DNA from: Candidatus Brevefilum sp.
GTDB lineage: Bacteria; Chloroflexota; Anaerolineae; Anaerolineales; Anaerolineaceae
Length of the DNA: 7,551 nt
Assembly (NCBI GenBank): GCA_007119455.1
Contig: SKPR01000146.1
Coordinates: 1 to 7,551, forward strand
Reading direction: 5' to 3'
In this document: piece by piece, positions 1 through 6,003 of the stretch
How the letters are laid out: each line of letters starts with the position of its first letter
Position numbering within the stretch: position 1 is the first letter of the stretch
Made by a program: the position numbers and the translations under genes
The notes under the pieces: model-generated
Seen by the model: the letters and a program-made list of their open reading frames with translations, nothing else
What the model was told of the DNA's origin: nothing
Databases searched by the model: none

Positions 1-308
1 CCACATTTTTAGGTCTGTTTATTGCCGTGTCGGTAAGTGAGGTTTTTGAAGCTCAGACCTTCTCAAATTTTATCCGATTTCCAATGCTCTTTCTTTGTGG
101 CTTATTCATCCCAATCCATGTGCTTCCCCCCTATTTACGGCCACTGTCTTATGTCTTACCCTTAACTTATGGTGTGGACATTCTCAAATATGGCATTATT
201 AATGATGGTGCGCTGCCTATCGGGTTAAATTTCCTGGCAATCTTTTCTTTTTGCGTCATACTTTTCCTGATCAGCCTACGCAATATCCATAAAAGATGGA
301 TTCTATAA
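1..308 (+). CDS. ABC-2 type transporter permease, C-terminal part (5' truncated)
   Basis: The open frame (codons from position 3) runs in from the left edge and stops at TAA 306-308, so about 101 residues are visible and the true start lies outside. A GTG at 27 is only an internal codon. The visible part has a hydrophobic run, then a segment rich in Phe/Pro/Leu (NFIRFPMLFLCGLFIPIHVL, followed by PPYLRPLSYVLPLTYGVDIL), then a last membrane helix (FLAIFSFCVILFLISL) and a short basic tail (RNIHKRW). That order, with the re-entrant Pro-rich loop before a final helix, is typical of the ABC2_membrane family (DrrB/NodJ-like permeases), which form the membrane channel of ABC exporters. The partner ATPase is expected just upstream, outside the window. 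The substrate cannot be told from this end. No clear terminator follows the stop. Confidence 0.8.
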   Translation, partial: TFLGLFIAVSVSEVFEAQTFSNFIRFPMLFLCGLFIPIHVLPPYLRPLSYVLPLTYGVDILKYGIINDGALPIGLNFLAIFSFCVILFLISLRNIHKRWIL

Positions 309-399
309 ACCCTTACAGCATGATATCAACACAACCGGGTTCTGAAGCGCTTGCTTGTGTGCGCCTCAAGTATGCTAACCGAAAATAAATAAGCCGCCG

Positions 400-408
400 T
401 GCTATAAT
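400..408 (+). promoter_or_regulatory. Extended -10 promoter for the M48 protease gene
   Basis: TGCTATAAT at 400-408 is a perfect TGn plus TATAAT extended -10 element. No good -35 hexamer lies 16-18 bp upstream, which is acceptable for extended -10 promoters. Transcription would start near 415 and give a leader of about 50 nt. Seen in sequence; activity is inferred. Confidence 0.5.
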
Positions 409-428
409 TTATCTCAGTAAAATCGGAG

Positions 429-444
429 TCAGGGAAGTCCCTGA
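429..444 (+). promoter_or_regulatory. 16-bp palindrome in the M48 protease leader
   Basis: TCAGGGA (429-435) and TCCCTGA (438-444) are perfect inverted 7-mers separated by AG. The site lies between the predicted start of transcription (about 415) and the likely ribosome site (AAGG, 454-457). It could be an operator for a dimeric repressor or fold as a 6-bp RNA hairpin with an AAGT loop. There is no U-tract, so it is not an intrinsic terminator. Confidence 0.4.
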
Positions 445-466
445 TCATCAGAAAAGGCAAGCGTTT

Positions 467-1594
467 ATGACCGAGATTGACCCCCAACGACAAGAAAAAG
501 CAAAGGAATACGCCCAAATCAAGCGCCGCATGTGGCTGGTGGACATGGCCGGCAGCCTGCTGTATGCCCTATTGTGGCTCGTTACCGGCTGGTCGACTGG
601 ACTGCGCGATTGGCTGCTCAGCTTCACAGAAAACCCCTATTTACTGGTGGCCTTATATGCGGTGATATTCGGTGGCATTTATTATGTGCTCAACCTGCCC
701 CTGAGTTACCTGGCTGAGTTCGTTTATCCGCACCGCTATGACCTTTCCACACAGTCTCTCAAAGACTGGCTGCTCGACCAGGTGAAAGGCCTGGGGGTTG
801 GCGCTATCCTGGGGCTGATCCTGATCCAGGTTATTTACTTGATATTACGGGTGACCGGCGACGCCTGGTGGCTGTGGCTCTCGGGCGCTATGCTGCTGTT
901 CAGCGTGATACTGGTCAACCTCGCGCCGGTCTTGATCATGCCAATCTTCAATAAATTCACACCCCTGAGCGAAGAACACGAAGACCTGGCCGAACGCCTG
1001 ATCCGCCTGGCGGAAAAAGCGGGTACGGAGGTCAAAGGGGTGTATAAAATGGATATGTCCCGCCGCACTCGCCAGGCCAACGCAGCCCTGATGGGGAGCG
1101 GTAATACCCGACGGATCGTCCTGGGAGACACCCTGATTGAAGAGTTCTCACCGGATGAAATTGAAACCGTATTGGCCCACGAATTGGGACATCATGTCAA
1201 CAAGGATATGCCCATCCTGATCGGCTTCAGCACCCTGTTAATTACCCTGGGATTTTTCCTGGTTTCACTGGTCTTGAATTGGGCTGTCAACACCTTTGGG
1301 CTGACAGGGGTGGCCGACCCGGCTGGCCTGCCCGTGCTGATGATTTTGCTCTCACTTTACCAGCTGGTGGTGATGCCCATCAGCAACGCGTTTTCACGTT
1401 GGCGCGAAAGGATGGCAGATGATTATGCCCTTGAAACCACTGATAAACCGGAGGCCTTCGCTTCAGCATTCAAACAACTCGCCAACCAGAACCTGGGTGA
1501 GGTTGACCCGGAACCCTGGGTCGTGTTCCTGTTTTATAACCACCCCCCCTTGCGGGACCGGATCACGAAAGCAGAAAACTGGCAGGCGGCTTAA
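467..1594 (+). CDS. M48 family (Ste24-like) membrane zinc metalloprotease
   Basis: This 375-residue integral membrane protease matches the Ste24/CAAX-protease branch of peptidase family M48. The N-terminal half carries several membrane helices (roughly residues 25-45, 58-82, 108-128 and 134-158) and the Ste24-type segment FVYPHRYDLSTQSLKDWLLD. The zinc site is complete: HELGH at 238-242, and a downstream E314 in the ExxxD pattern of RERMADDYA (D318). The C-terminal NHPPLRDRI matches the conserved HP motif of the family. Two more helices lie near 250-275 and 287-305. In eukaryotes Ste24 cleaves prenylated CaaX proteins; bacteria lack that substrate class, so the bacterial role is probably membrane-protein quality control or peptide cleavage (inference). 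The start at 467 is preceded by AAGG with 9 nt spacing. It has its own predicted promoter and stands apart from mvaD by 188 bp. That gap holds two short palindromes (1611-1621 and 1647-1656) and no clear terminator. Confidence 0.9.
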   Translation: MTEIDPQRQEKAKEYAQIKRRMWLVDMAGSLLYALLWLVTGWSTGLRDWLLSFTENPYLLVALYAVIFGGIYYVLNLPLSYLAEFVYPHRYDLSTQSLKDWLLDQVKGLGVGAILGLILIQVIYLILRVTGDAWWLWLSGAMLLFSVILVNLAPVLIMPIFNKFTPLSEEHEDLAERLIRLAEKAGTEVKGVYKMDMSRRTRQANAALMGSGNTRRIVLGDTLIEEFSPDEIETVLAHELGHHVNKDMPILIGFSTLLITLGFFLVSLVLNWAVNTFGLTGVADPAGLPVLMILLSLYQLVVMPISNAFSRWRERMADDYALETTDKPEAFASAFKQLANQNLGEVDPEPWVVFLFYNHPPLRDRITKAENWQAA

Positions 1595-1746
1595 CCAGGC
1601 CTGTTTATTGATCACGGTGATGACTTTCAGCCCTGATCCGTAATAATTATCGATAACACTACATCGACTTTTCAAACAAATTTCGGCCCTATCGGCCAGA
1701 TACACCAGGCACCTCACGAGGAGAATAGCGAACACCCGACATAAAA

Positions 1747-1775
1747 TTGAATCCATGATCTGATTATGGTATTCT
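1747..1775 (+). promoter_or_regulatory. Promoter of mvaD, placed for leaderless transcription
   Basis: TTGAAT (1747-1752) is followed after 17 bp by TATTCT (1770-1775), with TGG directly before it making an extended -10 (TGn). The -10 ends 7 nt before the ATG at 1783, so the predicted transcription start falls on or within a base or so of the start codon. There is no Shine-Dalgarno sequence before that ATG, consistent with a leaderless mRNA. Motifs are seen; use is inferred. Confidence 0.5.
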
Positions 1776-1782
1776 GCTCAAT

Positions 1783-2766
1783 ATGGAAAAAAGCACAACT
1801 GCCCTGGCTCACCCAAACATCGCTTTCATCAAGTTTTGGGGATTAAAAGATGAAACGAACCGCATCCCATCGAATGGCTCGATTTCGATGAATATCGGCT
1901 GCCTTTCAACCAAAACGACCGTGACCCCTGATCCAAATTTAGAAAAAGACACCCTCACATTGAATGGTGTAAGTGTCCGTGGTGCAGGCCTGACACGGGT
2001 CAGGCAGTTCATGGACCGACTCCGGCAAATGGCCGAAGGTCAAAGCTTTGTGCACATCGAAAGCGAGAACAACTTTCCGATTGGGGCCGGGGTGGCTTCT
2101 TCAGCCTCGGGATTTGCAGCACTGGCACTGGCTGGCACGAGTGCACTGGGGCTTGAATTATCAGAACGTGAATTGTCAGGTCTGGCGCGCTTCGGTTCCG
2201 GCTCGGCCTGCCGATCAATACCCGGCGGTTTTGTGGAATGGGTGACTGAGCCACACTCGGGGAATACCTATGCGAAATCCATAGCCGCGGCCGATCACTG
2301 GAACCTGGTTGACCTGATCGCCATCCTGAGCGAACAACATAAACCGGTCGGTTCTGAAGCCGGGATGCGTGAGGCTGCTTCCAGCCCCTTGCAGGAAGCC
2401 CGGACTCGTGATGCCAAACGGCGGTTAGACCTGTGCCGGCAGGCCATCCTCAATCGGGATTTTGAAGCGCTGGCAGCTGTCACCGAGCTTGACAGCAACA
2501 TGATGCACGCGGTGATGATGACATCCGAGCCACCGCTTTTTTACTGGCACCCCCATTCTCTGGCCATCATGAAAGCGGTGAAGGAATGGCAACAAGAAGG
2601 CCTGGCGGTTACCTATACCCTGGACGCTGGCCCAAATGTGCATGTGATCGCCACACAAGCGGCCATGGGCCAGGCCCTGTCCCGATTGCGGCAGTTTCCG
2701 TTTGTGATGGATGTGCTCAAAGGTATCCCCGCTGGACCGGCAAGGTTAATAAAAGGGCAATCGTAA
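1783..2766 (+). CDS. mvaD: Diphosphomevalonate (or phosphomevalonate) decarboxylase, GHMP kinase superfamily
   Basis: The enzyme performs the ATP-dependent decarboxylation that ends the mevalonate route, giving isopentenyl diphosphate from diphosphomevalonate, or isopentenyl phosphate if it prefers phosphomevalonate. It is cytosolic. The 327 residues show the family's motifs in order: HPNIAFIKFWG (10-20, with N12 and K17), SNGSIS, the ATP loop PIGAGVASSASGFAAL, SGSACRSIPGGFVEW (R144), and TLDAGPN with the catalytic Asp at 281. These align with yeast K18, the active-site Arg and D302. One oddity: the fourth residue after K17, Lys in yeast (K22, YWGK), is Leu21 here. Bacterial homologues are known both as classical decarboxylases and, in Roseiflexus, as a phosphomevalonate decarboxylase, so the substrate is not settled by the sequence. 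The gene stands alone: no other mevalonate gene is visible. The ATG at 1783 has no ribosome site but a well-placed promoter (1747-1775). Confidence 0.93.
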   Translation: MEKSTTALAHPNIAFIKFWGLKDETNRIPSNGSISMNIGCLSTKTTVTPDPNLEKDTLTLNGVSVRGAGLTRVRQFMDRLRQMAEGQSFVHIESENNFPIGAGVASSASGFAALALAGTSALGLELSERELSGLARFGSGSACRSIPGGFVEWVTEPHSGNTYAKSIAAADHWNLVDLIAILSEQHKPVGSEAGMREAASSPLQEARTRDAKRRLDLCRQAILNRDFEALAAVTELDSNMMHAVMMTSEPPLFYWHPHSLAIMKAVKEWQQEGLAVTYTLDAGPNVHVIATQAAMGQALSRLRQFPFVMDVLKGIPAGPARLIKGQS

Positions 2767-2809
2767 AGTCATTCATTTTAACTAAATCAATTATATGGGT
2801 GTTCTAATC

Positions 2810-2853
2810 ACCTCATCCGGCGCTTTGCGCCACCTTCTCCTCAAGGCGAAGGC
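2810..2853. repeat. REP-like intergenic element with two hairpins
   Basis: The element starts with ACCTCATCCGG. Hairpin 1 is GGCGC-TTT-GCGCC (2819-2831). Hairpin 2 is CCTTCTCC-TCAA-GGCGAAGG (2833-2852), eight pairs with one T/C mismatch. From memory, this CTCATCC / hairpin / CACCTTCTCC layout resembles a short non-coding repeat found between genes in many bacterial genomes; I could not search for further copies. It lies 43 bp after the mvaD stop. Confidence 0.55.
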
Positions 2854-2858
2854 TTTTT
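2833..2858 (+). terminator. Probable intrinsic terminator of mvaD
   Basis: The second hairpin of the REP-like element (stem 2833-2840 with 2845-2852, TCAA loop) is followed by C and five T (2854-2858). It is a fair rho-independent terminator on the + strand, though the stem has one mismatch and the T-run is short. Confidence 0.5.
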
Positions 2859-2984
2859 AAAACATTTATTAAAGGGCGGATCTCAATGTTTTGCTAAGAT
2901 GAGTGATATCATCCATAGTTTTCGCCAACTTTGCGATTGCACTGAGGTTGATACAGAACGACTCCCGAAATTAGACCCTGCAGG

Positions 2985-2990
2985 TATAAT
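2985..2990 (+). promoter_or_regulatory. -10 element of the rseP / HEAT-repeat operon
   Basis: A perfect TATAAT lies 64 bp before the chosen rseP start, giving a leader of about 58 nt. No recognisable -35 is found 15-19 bp upstream, and there is no TGn extension, so an activator or an alternative sigma factor may be needed, or the match is chance. Confidence 0.35.
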
Positions 2991-3045
2991 TAAGCAACAT
3001 TAAAGAATCAATCATCCCATGGTCACAACGACTATGGGTCATTAT

Positions 3046-3050
3046 GAGGT
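3046..3050 (+). promoter_or_regulatory. Ribosome binding site that fixes the rseP start
   Basis: GAGGT at 3046-3050 sits 4 nt before ATG 3055. The in-frame ATGs at 3019 and 3034 have no comparable purine-rich site upstream, so 3055 is preferred. This start also puts the protein's first membrane helix at its very N-terminus, as usual for RseP. Confidence 0.7.
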
Positions 3051-3054
3051 AAAC

Positions 3055-4131
3055 ATGAACGTCGTTTTTTTAATTTTACAGGTTGTTTTCATAATCGGGC
3101 TGCTGATCTTTTTTCATGAGCTCGGCCATTTTCTATCCGCGCGAGCGGTTGGCGTTCCCATAGAAGAATTTGGCTTTGGCTATCCACCTCGTTTAGCGAA
3201 AATCGGCGAATGGCAGGGGACAGAAATCACCTTGAACTGGATCCCGTTTGGCGGGTTCGTCAAGCCCAAGGGTGAAGCTGACGATTCCATCGAAGGCGGT
3301 ATGGCAGCTGCACCAGCCTGGAAGCGCCTGACGATCGCCCTCTCGGGTCCTGTGATGAACTTCCTGATCGGGATTTTACTGCTTGTGGTCATTTACAGCG
3401 CGATCGGGACACCGGCCTCCAACGAGGCAATGATCACCCAGGTAGCGGAGAGCTCACCGGCCATGGAAATCGGCCTGCAACCCGGCGATATCATCCTGGC
3501 TGTTGAAGGCGAGTCGATTGAAGACATCAACAACCTGATCGATATCATCAACCAGCGGGCTGGCGAACCCGTGGTGGTAACGGTAGAGCGGGAAGGCGAG
3601 ATCGATACATACACGATCACTCCCAGGGAAAACCCACCAGCCGGAGAAGGTGCGATGGGTGTTGGATTAAGCAACCCCCTCAAACCCACCCCCTTTATCC
3701 AATCTGTCGGTTATGCGCTTGAGATGACCGGGTTCATCATCCGGGAAACGGTATTATTGCCGGTGCGGCTCATACGCGGCACTGTTGATCCGGCTTTAGC
3801 ACGCCCAGTTGGTTACAAGGGTATCTACGATATTTACAGCCAGGCTGTCGAGATGGACCAGGAAACGCAAATCCCCACGGCTGAGCCCTTACCGATCTTT
3901 ACGATATCCATTATCGCCAATATCTCCCTGGCGCTGGGCATCACCAACCTGCTGCCCATCCCCGCATTGGATGGCGGGCGAATCCTGTTCACATTGCCGG
4001 AGCTGATCTTCGGCAAACGCATCCCGCAGGAATGGGAAAACGCGGTGAACACCGTCAGCTTCTTGCTGTTGATCCTGTTGATGGTTGTGATCACAGTGCT
4101 CGACTTCACCAGTCCGATCGTGCTCCCCTGA
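3055..4131 (+). CDS. rseP: RseP-type site-2 intramembrane metalloprotease (M50)
   Basis: The 358-residue product is a zinc protease that cuts transmembrane segments, typically anti-sigma factors or leftover signal peptides, within the cytoplasmic membrane. The first helix carries HELGH at 21-25 (two zinc ligands and the catalytic Glu). The second active-site motif, NLLPIPALDGGRI, starts at N298, with D306 the third ligand. A single PDZ domain lies at about 122-190 (SPAMEIGLQPGDIILAVEGE core), whereas E. coli RseP has two. Helices flank the PDZ domain (about 100-118) and follow the LDG motif (about 335-355). The length agrees with Gram-positive and Chloroflexota homologues. It is 23 bp upstream of the HEAT-repeat gene with no terminator between, so they form an operon. 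An anti-sigma substrate is not encoded in this window. The upstream neighbour is a mevalonate-pathway gene rather than the dxr often found beside rseP. Confidence 0.94.
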   Translation: MNVVFLILQVVFIIGLLIFFHELGHFLSARAVGVPIEEFGFGYPPRLAKIGEWQGTEITLNWIPFGGFVKPKGEADDSIEGGMAAAPAWKRLTIALSGPVMNFLIGILLLVVIYSAIGTPASNEAMITQVAESSPAMEIGLQPGDIILAVEGESIEDINNLIDIINQRAGEPVVVTVEREGEIDTYTITPRENPPAGEGAMGVGLSNPLKPTPFIQSVGYALEMTGFIIRETVLLPVRLIRGTVDPALARPVGYKGIYDIYSQAVEMDQETQIPTAEPLPIFTISIIANISLALGITNLLPIPALDGGRILFTLPELIFGKRIPQEWENAVNTVSFLLLILLMVVITVLDFTSPIVLP

Positions 4132-4154
4132 GTAAGCGGACAGAGGATAAAAAC

Positions 4155-5165
4155 ATGGGAACGACAGATAATCGAGTTTTCGAATTTGAATCCGTAAAAA
4201 AGGCTTTGTTGAATCGAGAAGCCCCTTTTCCGCCTGGCATGATTTACTATTTTTCGGATATCAGCCGGGAGGACCTGGCGCTGATTGAAAAAGTCTGGCC
4301 CGAGGTGTGGATCGAACGCCGGCGCGGCCTGCTGGAGGATATGGAACACCTGGCAGAAGGGGACACGCTACTGTATTTCGATCACATGGCTATCATGTGC
4401 CTGGGTGACGAAGACCCGGTTGCGCGGGCAACTGCCATCCGGTTGTTGTGGCAATCTCGTAAGGAAGAATTAGTGCCTCTTTTCGTGAAACTACTCAATG
4501 AAGACCCGGAATCGATCGTGCGGGCTGCAGCCGCGACCGGTTTGGGTATCTTCGTCTACCTGGGAGAGCTGGATGAGATCAAGAAAAATACCTATCAGAC
4601 GGTATTGGAAAACCTGATCCAGGTGCACCTCGGCTCGGATGACCGCCAGGTGAGAAGGCGCGCTTTGGAATCCCTGGGTTATGCCAGCCATCCTGACATT
4701 CCGGATTTTATTCAACGCGCATACGATAAGAACGATGAAGACTGGCTCCAGAGCGCATTGTTTGCCATGGGCCGTTCCTATGACCGCCGCTGGACGAAGT
4801 CCGTGTTGCGCATGTTCAACCATCCCGATTCAATCGTCCGATACGAAGCCATCCGGGCAGCGGGAGAACTGGAAGCCGAGTCGGCCCGAGACCTCCTTTT
4901 TGACCTGCTTGAAGAAGGCACCGATGACGATGATATTTATTACGCCGCCATCTGGGCCCTGACCAAGATCGGGGGGGAGGGTGTGCGGGACTTGATTGAG
5001 GAAGCACTGGATGCCACAGAGGATATGGATGAAGTGCTGTTCCTGGAAGAAGCCATGGAAAACCTGGATTTCACAGAACAGGTTAACCTGTTTGATATGA
5101 TGTATATCAAAGGGAAGGATGGCGACCTGGACGATTGGCTGGATGAAGATATGGACAGCATTTGA
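4155..5165 (+). CDS. HEAT-repeat (PBS-lyase-like) acidic protein of unknown role
   Basis: The 336-residue soluble protein has no signal peptide or membrane helix. After a lead segment of about 80 residues it is built of HEAT-like helical repeats near 83-112 (GDEDPVARATAIRLL), 113-150 (NEDPESIVRAAAATGLG), 159-190 (GSDDRQVRRRALESLG), 190-215 (NDEDWLQSALFAMG), 220-250 (HPDSIVRYEAIRAAGEL) and 252-280 (DDDDIYYAAIWALTKIG). The C-terminus is strongly acidic (DGDLDDWLDEDMDSI). HEAT repeats form a curved solenoid for protein-protein binding; no catalytic residues are apparent. ATG 4155 is chosen because AGAGG (4142-4146) precedes it by 8 nt; an in-frame ATG at 4032 would overlap most of the rseP C-terminus and is rejected. 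Co-transcription with rseP suggests a link to the protease or its signalling path, but this is inference. A strong terminator follows. Confidence 0.85.
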   Translation: MGTTDNRVFEFESVKKALLNREAPFPPGMIYYFSDISREDLALIEKVWPEVWIERRRGLLEDMEHLAEGDTLLYFDHMAIMCLGDEDPVARATAIRLLWQSRKEELVPLFVKLLNEDPESIVRAAAATGLGIFVYLGELDEIKKNTYQTVLENLIQVHLGSDDRQVRRRALESLGYASHPDIPDFIQRAYDKNDEDWLQSALFAMGRSYDRRWTKSVLRMFNHPDSIVRYEAIRAAGELEAESARDLLFDLLEEGTDDDDIYYAAIWALTKIGGEGVRDLIEEALDATEDMDEVLFLEEAMENLDFTEQVNLFDMMYIKGKDGDLDDWLDEDMDSI

Positions 5166-5188
5166 TCTCGTTGTTATGGGCTAATGAT

Positions 5189-5220
5189 GGGCTGATTAAA
5201 TTGTCAGCCCTTTTTTGTTT
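5189..5220 (+). terminator. Intrinsic terminator of the rseP / HEAT-repeat operon
   Basis: A perfect 7-bp stem GGGCTGA (5189-5195) / TCAGCCC (5204-5210) with an 8-nt AT-rich loop is followed at once by TTTTTTGTTT (5211-5220). It starts 23 bp past the HEAT-repeat stop. This is the clearest rho-independent terminator in the window. Confidence 0.9.
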
Positions 5221-5313
5221 AAGGAGAACATTGTTCTTTTCGGTCTGCTCCAATTTTTGGGACCGGGTTTTGAGCCGCATCGTTTCTGCATCAAATGCGT
5301 TTGTCGATCTACC

Positions 5314-5334
5314 TTGACGATTTGTTTCCGTCAA
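5314..5334. repeat. Inverted repeat upstream of acyP
   Basis: TTGACG (5314-5319) and CGTCAA (5329-5334) are perfect 6-bp inverted arms around a 9-nt spacer. Together with AGAAC-ATT-GTTCT (5225-5237), it is one of two short palindromes in the otherwise featureless 230-bp gap before acyP. Either could be an operator or chance. Confidence 0.25.
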
Positions 5335-5391
5335 TCACGCCTGATCCCTGAAGGCAATGCTTTAATCTGCGGTGAGTCTGGATTTTATATT

Positions 5392-5420
5392 TTGTAGGTG
5401 CCGTCCCTATTAGGTAGAAT
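5392..5420 (+). promoter_or_regulatory. Candidate promoter of acyP
   Basis: TAGAAT (5415-5420) is a 5/6 match to the -10 consensus, and TTGTAG (5392-5397) is a weak -35 at 17 bp. The strong terminator upstream means acyP needs its own promoter, which supports this placement. A leader of about 26 nt would include the ribosome site AAGGA at 5438-5442. Confidence 0.4.
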
Positions 5421-5452
5421 CGATATAAAAGAACAAAAAGGAAAGACAGCTT

Positions 5453-5746
5453 ATGAACGAAAATGAAAAACATCAATTACATGCACATATTGAAGGCAAT
5501 GTCCAGGGCGTTGGTTTCCGCTATTACACACTGAAATCTGCCCGGGACCAGGACCTGACCGGCTGGGTGCGCAACCTGCGTGATGGCCGGGTAGAGGTGC
5601 TGGCGGAGGGTGAACACAAAGATCTGAATCAACTACTGGCTGACCTGCGGAAAGGCCCGGTCAGCGCGGATGTGCGTAATGTTGATTATGAATTTAATGA
5701 CCCCAAGGGGGAATTTGACGATTTCCGGGTTCGCTCGACGGTTTGA
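5453..5746 (+). CDS. acyP: Acylphosphatase
   Basis: The product is a small cytosolic enzyme that hydrolyses acyl phosphates such as acetyl phosphate or 1,3-bisphosphoglycerate to carboxylate and phosphate. Its 97 residues fit the usual 90-100 of the family. The signature GNVQGVGFRYY spans 15-25 with the phosphate-binding Arg at 23, and GWVRNLRDGRVEV (37-49) carries the catalytic Asn at 41. The C-terminal FDDFRVRSTV matches the closing beta-strand. ATG 5453 is supported by AAGGA 10 nt upstream. The gene is monocistronic, isolated by a terminator upstream and a repeat-rich spacer downstream, and faces uvrB. The metabolic role of bacterial acylphosphatases is poorly defined. Confidence 0.95.
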   Translation: MNENEKHQLHAHIEGNVQGVGFRYYTLKSARDQDLTGWVRNLRDGRVEVLAEGEHKDLNQLLADLRKGPVSADVRNVDYEFNDPKGEFDDFRVRSTV

Positions 5747-5762
5747 GTATTTGATGGGGGGG

Positions 5763-5832
5763 AATTGTGAATTATGAATGGTGAATGGTGATTGGTGAAT
5801 TGTGAATGGTGAATGGTGAATGGTAAAAGGTA
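5763..5832. repeat. Heptamer tandem array, consensus AATGGTG (10 units)
   Basis: The units read aattgtg, aattatg, aatggtg, aatggtg, attggtg, aattgtg, aatggtg, aatggtg, aatggta, aaaggta, with exact 7-nt spacing and only substitutions. It begins 17 bp past the acyP stop. Decay toward both ends suggests an old slippage-born array. It is outside any gene, so copy-number change would not shift a reading frame. Confidence 0.9.
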
Positions 5833-5846
5833 AAAGTTTTTTGTAG

Positions 5847-5871
5847 GGCGGGATGCGTTTTTCATCCCGCC
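5847..5871. repeat. Perfect 9-bp hairpin, possible REP/MITE-type element
   Basis: GGCGGGATG (5847-5855) pairs fully with CATCCCGCC (5863-5871) around a CGTTTTT loop. The lead-in TTTTTTGTAG is upstream, and no T-run follows on either strand, so it is not a textbook terminator, although a stem this stable could still protect or slow the acyP transcript's 3' end. A GTAGGGCGGG start with a GC-rich inverted repeat recalls short dispersed repeats seen in many bacterial genomes (memory, not searched). Confidence 0.6.
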
Positions 5872-6003
5872 GATATTTCCAAAGGAAGCCATTAACCTTT
5901 TGCTTTTGGTAAATTATCGCCGAATGCGGAAAGCCAAATATCAAAAATCTGTTTCTAATAAATCGTGAAGAGACCGGAATCTGGCAAAAAAGAATATAGG
6001 GTG

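Noticed and set aside
1611..1656. Short palindromes ATCACGGTGAT (1611-1621) and TTATCGATAA (1647-1656) after the M48 gene
   Set aside because: They are too short to separate from chance, with no T-run to make a terminator and no link to a promoter.
3019..3054. Upstream rseP starts at 3019 and 3034
   Set aside because: No Shine-Dalgarno site precedes either; GAGGT directly precedes 3055 and the family begins with the first membrane helix.
4032..4154. N-terminal extension of the HEAT-repeat protein to ATG 4032
   Set aside because: It would overlap the conserved C-terminus of rseP by about 100 bp, has no ribosome site, and the extension has a shadow-frame composition; ATG 4155 has AGAGG in place.
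5215..5397. 60-residue frame between the terminator and acyP
   Set aside because: It starts inside the terminator T-run, lacks a ribosome site, and its composition is unlike a protein.
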